A stretch of 64,000 bases of DNA from Endozoicomonas sp. ISHI1. GTDB lineage: Bacteria; Pseudomonadota; Gammaproteobacteria; Pseudomonadales; Endozoicomonadaceae. The notes below the pieces were generated by a model. That model ran no database searches, was not told the DNA's origin, and saw nothing but the letters and a program-made list of their open reading frames with translations. Position numbers and translations under genes: made by a program. Numbering within the stretch: the stretch's first letter is position 1; every line of letters begins with the position of its first letter. Where the stretch lies: positions 93,281 through 157,280 of the forward strand of contig NZ_JAGRPU010000012.1 of NCBI RefSeq assembly GCF_024606225.1, given 5' to 3'. This document shows, one piece after another, positions 56,999-64,000 of the stretch.

Positions 56999-59900
56999 TC
57001 AGACTATTCTCAGGTTTCGAATGTGTTGACTAACCTCGGGGTTTCTTTTTCTTGCTGCCTCGACAAAGGCCTCATCATTTTTAAGTGCCTTAGCCGCATA
57101 AGTGAAAGCCAAAGCATCTCTTTGGATTAAGTCCAGCATATACTCGCGATCATTCAATATCGTTTCAGTGGCATAATGTAAGGAATGCATATCGCCATCA
57201 GTTGCGATTTGAATTATATCTTTATCACCTCGGTTCTTTTCACTTGCATACCTCAGAGCTCTCGGATAGTTTTTAACAGCGGCCATTACCACCTTTTTAT
57301 CACCCTTAAGTTTCGAGCTGGCATATTGCAGCTGATTACCCTCTCGGGCGACTGATGCGATGACAACCTCTCTATCATCCCTTAGCTCTTCACTCACATA
57401 TTTCAGTTCATCCGGATGTTTTGAAATGGCCGGTAATATAAGATCTCTATCATTCAGAACCCGTTGACTGGCATATTCCAGTCCATTCTTCAACAGGGTA
57501 TTCCTGAACTTTTCTTTATCATTCCCAAGCGTCTGAACCGGTGGAACATCAAACTCCAGACGGCCACTGCAGGGTGTTTTGATAACAAAGAATTGACCTT
57601 CTAAATGGGGATACAGAAGCACAACCAATCGATTACCGATTTCAGTGTTTATCAATAAAAAATGCTGTAAGAGTTCCCTGCGTTTGTCCTCAGCGATCTC
57701 ATCACTCATTAACAGTTTCTGAAGTTCGTCATCTGATTTTCTCCGACACTCGCGCAAACGTTTAACATGATGAATAAACTGTTGGTGGTTACTCAACAAC
57801 GAGTAGAAACGCGGATCTATGCATAAAGAGTTATAAACGATTGTGAATAGGCCATGTTGAAAGTCAAATCTATTGGCTTCTGACGCAACATCGCTATCAA
57901 GGCGTTCTGCAAGCCAGTTGAAGTTACACCGCTCCCCTTCAAAAAAGGCTCTGCGCAGGAAAATGTCCAGGTCTTCAAGACCACCCAGTGCAGTGATCAG
58001 TTTTTCAAAGGCATCCAGCATATCTGGAGTTGATGTCATTCGGGGGCATTCGATAATGATTTCTCCCGCCACGGCGTTGCAACTGAGCTGCATACCATCA
58101 GAATGTTTATCCAGTTCGATGACTCTCAGCAACTGCACCAGAAACCACATACGCTGTAACTTCCCGGGCTGACCGCTGCCATCAGGTTTCTCAAATTCGT
58201 CAGAAAATTTCAGCCGCAAGGTTCGTCCTTTCCCTCCCTCTGCGTTTTCAAGTAGTTCGATAACGCTTGTATGTCGTCCAAGCAACAGGTTAACAATCAA
58301 GGCATCATCCATACTGACGACAGTAATCTCTGAACACCTTAATTTTTCGATGACTGCCTTACCGGACGGACTCAATAGCATTGCCTTTTCACCGGACTTA
58401 ACCAAAGTTGTAAAATCAACATAGGTGACAAGCTTTTCCTCAGAAAGCCTGCCCTGACCCGAAGCCAGAGAGACCGGCGCCAGTGCATTTACGAAGCGCT
58501 GATGCAGGGCAAAAATCAGCTCATGGACACTTCGAACCTGCTCAGCCTCTCCGGGATTGAGTGCCTGAAGAGAGGATTGCAGTTGCTGGCAGTCTGCCAC
58601 CCACTGAAGAAACTCTCTCCGGGATACCTGCCCTTCTTCAGCGGCTTGCATTGGCAGAATAATACTCTCTAACTTGGATTGAATGCTTTCTTTCAGCGTC
58701 TTGAAGCGGTTACTCAGTTCCGGAAATTCATCCCGCAATGACTGAACCTCGCGCGAACACTTTTTAACGGCCAGCCGCAAGAAGGCATCGTAACCCTCCA
58801 ACAGTGCTTCAGCGCCATGAATCAGTCGGTTTACGTTCTCTCTGGTCTCTGCCAGTATCTTTGATCGTTGTGGCGACATGCTTAATTTTATCGGGTTTGC
58901 CAGACAATCCAGTCCACCGCCGGGGGCAAAAAACGACAACAGGCGGGCATTTTGATCGGTGAGCCACTGAAAACCCCTGCCGACTTGACCGAATGTGCCT
59001 TCAGGGAGCGACAGATCATCTCGTGATGGGACGGATTTTGCCGACGGCACATCCGAAACAGCAGAGAACAGGCTTCTGTGACTGACCATTTTTTCGGTCA
59101 TGTCACCGACAACAATAAAGGCTCCGGGCTGACCATTAAAGCGGGCGCAGGCCAATGTCACCCGTTGGCCACCCTGAGCGGCCATTGCTGCAAACTGTTC
59201 ACCGGCCAGCATTAAGGTTTTTTCTTCTTGTCTCATAAGGATCGCCACATGATCATTGAATCCTCCTTCGGCAAAAACAAAACCCCCTGCCCGCTTCAGG
59301 AATTCGGGCTCAAGCATCCACTTTTCAGCATGGTTGGCCACGATAATGGCTCCCTTTGGCATCGTGTCTGCCTCGCCTTTTTTGGCCAGCCAGAGGGAGC
59401 CGGTGCAATAGCCTTCGCTGACGACCTCGCCAGTGGCCAGAATGCCTTCCGGCATGGGCATGGCAAAATCCATGCCGCCCGTGAGCCGGGTTATGGGGCG
59501 CACCTGCAACGGGAACAGCCCCCCTTGAAAATCGATGGCAAACTCGACATCCACAGGGCAGAGCAACAGGTCTTCCAGCTTTGCCACCATCTTCCTGAGT
59601 TCTGACGCCATGTCATCAGTGAGTTGTAGTCCACCGTCGTCTGTTCGGCCATCCGTATTATGAATGATGGCTTCCGAATAGCCGTTATTATCCGTGTTTT
59701 TTTGGAGAATGAAGCGACTTGAAACCGTCCCGGGAAAGTATTGCCAACTGTCAGTTTCTTCTTTGCGGGAAATATCGATGCGATGGGGCGTATTACCGGA
59801 CTGTCCTGCCACTGCGCCTCTGGGTTGACCGGGTGTGTACTCAACCCTGACGGTATTATCCTGAAAGGACTTAAAGCTCATGACGACCCCGCCATATCTG

Positions 59901-60679
59901 CAATCAATGCAATGCTGGATGATCAGCGCCATGGGTTGAGGTATACCCTGGGGACAGACTTCAGGCCGGTAACCTGAAGCCATGACCTTAAGGCAGGTAC
60001 GCAAAACATCCTCTTCGCCCTGAACTTCCGAGAGGTATTTACCCGCCTGGGCATCGCCGTAGTTGTCTTCGTTGATGCCAGAACTGCGGACAATCACCGG
60101 CTGTGATATGGACTTTTCGTCCAGCTGACCGCGCAGATTCCTGATGTGTCGCGCCGCTTCAGAATCTTTAACCTGCTCATAAAAGTCATTACTGGCAACA
60201 AAGCTCGCCAGACCCGCCAGCCATTCATCCCTTTGGTTTTGCTCTGAAGGTGGCAAGGTGCTTAGGTATTCCCTGATTTTAATCAGGCTGCACTCTGTCC
60301 ACGGCTTAGCGGCAATCTCTGGAAGATAGGGGGTTAAACTCTGGCTATCCAGCGGGTGTTGTTCAAGAGCCTGCATTACCTGAGCGGTAACACATTTGAA
60401 CGGCGGGACAGACAATCCTAATTGCTGCATGAGCTGCAAAAACATCCCCTTGCCACCCAGTTGTTTCCGGCTGGCGGGAGAATAGTCAGCAGCCTGCTCT
60501 GAAGAAGATAAACTGCAAGCGCTGCAGAAGCGCTTGGCCAGTGGTGTTTCGTCGATCGGAACGCCGCTGATATCAGGACCTCCGAATTGACTTTTAAATG
60601 AACTCCCGGCCTCGGTCTCCTGAGTTGGATTCTTTGTCAGGATGGGGTGATATGCTTTGTCAAATCCAGCAGATAACAT
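56999..60679 (-). CDS. P17: dikinase-like protein with full tail (right subgroup)
   Basis: The protein has 1226 residues from ATG 60679 with GGAGGG 9 bases upstream. Lys77, Arg198 and His477 (GFNDHVAI) are present. The linker after the swivelling domain is its own version (SAKSVPSRDDLSLPEGTFGQ, then VGRGFQWLTDQ). In place of a charged residue its ATP-grasp end reads DFQGGLFPLQVRPITR, an allele class shared with P15 and P16 (DFQGG or DFQGR) but not P13 and P14 (DHKGC). From about residue 700 to the end it is nearly the same as P16. The tail has six repeats, including LKYVSEELRDDREVV and LHYATETILNDREYML. Confidence 0.9.
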   Translation of the reverse strand: MLSAGFDKAYHPILTKNPTQETEAGSSFKSQFGGPDISGVPIDETPLAKRFCSACSLSSSEQAADYSPASRKQLGGKGMFLQLMQQLGLSVPPFKCVTAQVMQALEQHPLDSQSLTPYLPEIAAKPWTECSLIKIREYLSTLPPSEQNQRDEWLAGLASFVASNDFYEQVKDSEAARHIRNLRGQLDEKSISQPVIVRSSGINEDNYGDAQAGKYLSEVQGEEDVLRTCLKVMASGYRPEVCPQGIPQPMALIIQHCIDCRYGGVVMSFKSFQDNTVRVEYTPGQPRGAVAGQSGNTPHRIDISRKEETDSWQYFPGTVSSRFILQKNTDNNGYSEAIIHNTDGRTDDGGLQLTDDMASELRKMVAKLEDLLLCPVDVEFAIDFQGGLFPLQVRPITRLTGGMDFAMPMPEGILATGEVVSEGYCTGSLWLAKKGEADTMPKGAIIVANHAEKWMLEPEFLKRAGGFVFAEGGFNDHVAILMRQEEKTLMLAGEQFAAMAAQGGQRVTLACARFNGQPGAFIVVGDMTEKMVSHRSLFSAVSDVPSAKSVPSRDDLSLPEGTFGQVGRGFQWLTDQNARLLSFFAPGGGLDCLANPIKLSMSPQRSKILAETRENVNRLIHGAEALLEGYDAFLRLAVKKCSREVQSLRDEFPELSNRFKTLKESIQSKLESIILPMQAAEEGQVSRREFLQWVADCQQLQSSLQALNPGEAEQVRSVHELIFALHQRFVNALAPVSLASGQGRLSEEKLVTYVDFTTLVKSGEKAMLLSPSGKAVIEKLRCSEITVVSMDDALIVNLLLGRHTSVIELLENAEGGKGRTLRLKFSDEFEKPDGSGQPGKLQRMWFLVQLLRVIELDKHSDGMQLSCNAVAGEIIIECPRMTSTPDMLDAFEKLITALGGLEDLDIFLRRAFFEGERCNFNWLAERLDSDVASEANRFDFQHGLFTIVYNSLCIDPRFYSLLSNHQQFIHHVKRLRECRRKSDDELQKLLMSDEIAEDKRRELLQHFLLINTEIGNRLVVLLYPHLEGQFFVIKTPCSGRLEFDVPPVQTLGNDKEKFRNTLLKNGLEYASQRVLNDRDLILPAISKHPDELKYVSEELRDDREVVIASVAREGNQLQYASSKLKGDKKVVMAAVKNYPRALRYASEKNRGDKDIIQIATDGDMHSLHYATETILNDREYMLDLIQRDALAFTYAAKALKNDEAFVEAARKRNPEVSQHIRNLRIV

Positions 60680-60854
60680 CAAGACATCCCTCCAAAGTTA
60701 ATATTCATCCATGATTTAATAACCAAGAGCCTGTTGCGTTAATCAATTACTTCTTTTGACCATGATATCTTTATAAAGTTCAGCCATCGGGCTGAAGCAC
60801 GCAACAGGAAAAACAACAAGGAGCTGGGAACACGGTGTGTAATGGTCAACGCTG

Positions 60855-63800
60855 TCAGAATAGATTAGACGTTATTCGCAAATTTCCGAGCCTGTCTGTA
60901 AAACTAGAGTGACACTCTCGAACTCGTTGACTGCCATATTTCAGCCCATGCTTCAATAAGGCTTTCTTTAGCTTTTCTTTATGCTCCGCAAGCCAGTGAG
61001 TCGGTCGGAGATTATACGGTGGGAGATCAAACGGTGGGACTGCAAACTTCAGTTTATAGTCCATTGATGGGCTGATAACAAAGTATTGATCTCTAAAATC
61101 GGGATACACATCCTCAACCAATAGAGTAGCTTCATCAGGATATAACAATAAAAGATGTTGTAAGAGCTCCCTTCGCATGTCCTCACTTATCTCATCGCTC
61201 ATTAACATTTCCCGCAGACTGTCTTTCGATTTTCCCTCAATAAACACATGCCGCACACACACTCTTAAACACTGTCCATGATGAATAAACCGCTGGTAAT
61301 GGTCGCTTAATAACTGACAGAAAGCGTCAGAAGAAGATGAAACTCTCCGACAAAACACTAAAAAAAGGCAATGCTCAAACGCAAATCTCTCAGCTTCTGT
61401 TGCAACATTGCCATTAAGGCGCTGTGCAAGCAAGTTGAAGTCCCACTGATCTCCTTCAAAAATGGCCCTGCATTCAAATAAACTATCCAGATTATACATT
61501 TCATCTAACACAATGATCAGTTTCTCAAAGGCACCCTGCATGTTGTTACGTGATTTCATTCGAGGGCATTCAACGGTAATTTCTCCCGCTACGGCGTTGC
61601 AACCCAGCTTCATGCTATCAGAATTTTCATCCAGTCCGATCGCTTTCAGAGACTGCACCAGAAACCACATACGCTTTAACTTGCCGTCTTCATCAACGCC
61701 ATCAGGTTCCTCAAATTGGTCAGAAAATCTCAGCCGCAAGGTTCGTTCTTTTCCCCCATCTGCATGCTCAAGAAGTTCAACAAGTCCCACATGACTTCCT
61801 AACTTCAGGTTAACAATCAAGGCATCATCCATACTGACGACAGTCCCTGAAAGCCCTAACTTTTTCATTGATGCTTTGTCGGACGCCCTCAACAGCGGTG
61901 CCTCTTCACCCGGGGACGTGCAATCAACATAGGTCATGTACCGTTCCTTGGATATCCTGCCCTGACCGGAGGCCAGAGCGACCGGCGCCAGTGCCGCTAC
62001 AAAACGCTGATGCAGGGCAAAAATCAAGTCATGGACACTTTGGCACTGCTCAGCCTTCCGGGAATGAAGTGCTTGAAGACTGGATTGAAGCTGATGGCAC
62101 TCTGCCAGCCACTGTCGAAACGGGAATACCTGCCCTTCTTCAGAGGCTTGCATTGGATGGACGACAGCCTCTACCCGTGATTGGATGGTCTTTTTCAGTG
62201 CCCCGAACCGGTTGTTCAATTGCGGTACTTCATTCAGCAATGACTTGTGCTGGAATGAACCACTGTTATCCGCCAGCAGCAAGAAGCTCTGGTAACCCTT
62301 CAACATGGCTTCAGCTCCATGAATGAGCCTGCTTACGCTCTCCCCGGTCTCTGCCAGTAACTTTGATCGTTGTGGCGACATGCTCAGCTTTATGGGGTTT
62401 GCCAAACAATCCAGTCCGTAGCCGGGAGCAAAAAATGCCAACAGGCGGGCATTTTGATCTGTGAGCCATTGAAAACCGCTGGTGACCCGGCTGAATGCGC
62501 CTTCAGAGGGAGACAAATCATCCCGTAACGGGATGGCTTTTACAGATGAAACATCAGAAACAGCAGAGGACAGGCTTCTGTGACTGTCCAGATTTTCGGT
62601 AATGTCACCGGCAACAACGAAGGCACCGGGCTTATCTTTAAAACGGGCGCAGGCCAGTGTGACCGGTTGGCCATTCTGTGCGACCATTGCCGCATACTCG
62701 CCGCCGACCAGCATTAAGGGTATTTTTTTCTGTCTCAGGAGGATCGCCACATGATCATTGAATCCCCCTTCGGTAAAGACAACCCCCCCTGCCCGATTCA
62801 GGCATTCAGGCTCAAGCATCCACTCTTCAGCGTGGTGAGCCACGACAATGGCTCCCTCTGGCATAGCGCCTGAATCACGCTTATTAGCCAGCCAGAGTGG
62901 TCCTGTGCAAAAGCCTTCGCTGGCCCCCTCGCCAGTGGCCAGACTGTCTTCGGGTATGGACATGGCAAAATCCATGCCGCCAGAGAGTCGGGTGACAGGA
63001 CGTACCTGCAACAGGAACAGGCGCCCCTGATGATCGATGGCAAACTCCACGTCTACAGGGCAGAGCAGCAGGTTTTCCAGCTCTGTCACCACTCGCCTGA
63101 GCTCTGAAACCATGTCATCACTGAGTTGTTGTTCGACGTCGTTTGATTGGGCATCGGCATCATCAATGCTTGTTTCCGAATAGCCGTTATTGTTCTTGTG
63201 CAGGACAAAGTGACTTGAGATCGTTCCGGGAAAATATTGTGAGCTGCCAGCTTCTTCTGTACGACCCTCACGATAAATATCAATGCGGTGAGGCGTGTTA
63301 CCGGACTGCCCTGCCACAACACCTCTGGGTTGGCCGGGAGTGTATTCAATCCTGACGGTATTATCCTGAAAGGACTGAAAGCTCATGGCGACCCCACCAT
63401 ATCGGCAGTCGATGCACTGTTGAATGATCAGCGCCATGGGTTGCGGTATGAATTCGGAACAAATTTCAGGCCGGTAACCTGAGGCCATGACCTTAAGGCA
63501 GGTTCGTAAAATATCGTCTTCTTCCTGGACTAAAGAGAGGTATTTGCCTGCCTCGGCATCGCCGTAGTTATCTTCATTGATCCCGGAACTGCGGACAATA
63601 AGCGGCTGTGATGTTAATAGCCCGTGATCCCTGATGTGTCGGGCCGCTTCTGAATCTTTAACCTGCTTATGAAAGTCCTCACTGGCAATAAATTTCGCCA
63701 CACCCGTCAGCCAGCTATCTCTTTTGGTTTGCTCTGAAGGTGGCAAAGCATTCAGCCGTTCCCTGATGTTCGCCAGACTGATCTCTGCTTGCGGTTCATC

Positions 63801-64000
63801 GACCATCCCGGGGAGATAGTGGGCCAGACATTGGATATCCAGAGGGTGTTCTTCCAGTGCATTCATGACCGTAGTTGTCACACACTGAAACGGAGGCACA
63901 GATAAACCGGCTTCCTTCATGCGCTGCAAAAACATTCCCTTGCCGCCAAGTTGTTTCCTGTTGGGGGCAGGATCAACAGCCTGACCTGAAACAGATGGAC
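60855..64000 (-). CDS. P18: dikinase-like protein, short-tail form, 5' end beyond window
   Basis: About 1047 residues are visible. The frame is open to the right edge and there reads SVSGQAVDPAPNRKQLGGKG, so only the first ~55-60 codons, including the start, lie outside. The Lys of GGKG, VRSSG (preceded by LI rather than VI) and GFNDHVAI are present. DAEAGKYLS replaces DAQAGKYLS, and the linker ASEDFHKQVKDSEAARHIRD is shortened just before the Arg motif. It belongs to the P2-P12 type by its swivelling-domain alleles. Near the end a short proline-rich insertion (PPFDLPPYNLRPTHW) precedes the first repeat; the protein then stops (GLKYGSQRVRECHSSFTDRL) without the multi-repeat tail. Confidence 0.88.
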   Translation of the reverse strand, partial: PSVSGQAVDPAPNRKQLGGKGMFLQRMKEAGLSVPPFQCVTTTVMNALEEHPLDIQCLAHYLPGMVDEPQAEISLANIRERLNALPPSEQTKRDSWLTGVAKFIASEDFHKQVKDSEAARHIRDHGLLTSQPLIVRSSGINEDNYGDAEAGKYLSLVQEEDDILRTCLKVMASGYRPEICSEFIPQPMALIIQQCIDCRYGGVAMSFQSFQDNTVRIEYTPGQPRGVVAGQSGNTPHRIDIYREGRTEEAGSSQYFPGTISSHFVLHKNNNGYSETSIDDADAQSNDVEQQLSDDMVSELRRVVTELENLLLCPVDVEFAIDHQGRLFLLQVRPVTRLSGGMDFAMSIPEDSLATGEGASEGFCTGPLWLANKRDSGAMPEGAIVVAHHAEEWMLEPECLNRAGGVVFTEGGFNDHVAILLRQKKIPLMLVGGEYAAMVAQNGQPVTLACARFKDKPGAFVVAGDITENLDSHRSLSSAVSDVSSVKAIPLRDDLSPSEGAFSRVTSGFQWLTDQNARLLAFFAPGYGLDCLANPIKLSMSPQRSKLLAETGESVSRLIHGAEAMLKGYQSFLLLADNSGSFQHKSLLNEVPQLNNRFGALKKTIQSRVEAVVHPMQASEEGQVFPFRQWLAECHQLQSSLQALHSRKAEQCQSVHDLIFALHQRFVAALAPVALASGQGRISKERYMTYVDCTSPGEEAPLLRASDKASMKKLGLSGTVVSMDDALIVNLKLGSHVGLVELLEHADGGKERTLRLRFSDQFEEPDGVDEDGKLKRMWFLVQSLKAIGLDENSDSMKLGCNAVAGEITVECPRMKSRNNMQGAFEKLIIVLDEMYNLDSLFECRAIFEGDQWDFNLLAQRLNGNVATEAERFAFEHCLFLVFCRRVSSSSDAFCQLLSDHYQRFIHHGQCLRVCVRHVFIEGKSKDSLREMLMSDEISEDMRRELLQHLLLLYPDEATLLVEDVYPDFRDQYFVISPSMDYKLKFAVPPFDLPPYNLRPTHWLAEHKEKLKKALLKHGLKYGSQRVRECHSSFTDRLGNLRITSNLF

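Noticed and set aside
1..64000. Annotation of the paralogues as PEP synthase or pyruvate phosphate dikinase
   Set aside because: The PEP/pyruvate-binding barrel and its signature are missing from every copy, so the classical reaction is unlikely.

Overview
The window is almost entirely one tandem array of large paralogous genes, all read from the minus strand. I label them P1 to P18 from left to right; transcription runs right to left. Sixteen are substantial (P1 runs off the left edge, P18 off the right edge, P7 is a pseudogene with a frameshift and a large deletion), P10 is only a ~170 bp remnant, and P2-P6, P8, P9 and P11-P17 are complete. I see no rRNA, tRNA, CRISPR array, transposase gene or housekeeping gene. 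Base composition (roughly 45-50% GC by eye), Shine-Dalgarno sites of the GGAGGG type, a miniature transposon and the style of the coiled-coil genes suggest a repeat-rich, probably host-associated gammaproteobacterium. Endozoicomonas or a relative is my best guess from memory, not something this window proves.

Each complete paralogue has the same plan. A polar, poorly conserved N-terminus of about 65-75 residues comes first. Next is an ATP-grasp domain like the nucleotide-binding half of pyruvate phosphate dikinase and PEP synthase (GGKG, VRSSG, DVEFAID, LQVRPxTR). Then comes a swivelling phosphohistidine-type domain with an invariant histidine (GFNDHxAI). The remaining 550-700 residues have no counterpart I recognise until a C-terminal run of ~25-residue repeats of the DUF4116 type (LxYASxxLxxDxxVVxAAV). 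The PEP/pyruvate-binding barrel of true dikinases, with its FSIGSNDLTQ-like signature, is absent. The family therefore looks like ATP-dependent phosphotransferases, or derivatives of them, acting on an unknown acceptor.

Layout: P1-P6 (1-22024) differ mainly in their tails; P3 is 1630 residues because its C-terminal module is duplicated inside the gene. At 22.4-33.3 kb a block (paralogue, opposed coiled-coil membrane protein gene, next paralogue) occurs twice in tandem. In the first copy the left paralogue (P7) has decayed, in the second the right one (P10) has. A single unrelated gene with a possible lipoprotein signal (33327-34277) follows. P11 and P12 are a short-tailed pair. P13-P17 form a distinct, closely related subgroup with visible patchwork exchange. 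P18 returns to the first subgroup. Two 161 bp MITE-like elements with TA target duplications sit at 2.2 and 22.2 kb.

Most intergenic gaps are 160-360 bp and homologous to one another, with a conserved TATAAA-containing box 60-130 bp upstream of most starts, so each gene may be its own transcription unit. The picture is of a family that expands by unequal crossing-over and is reshuffled by gene conversion while the ATP-grasp and phosphohistidine residues are kept.
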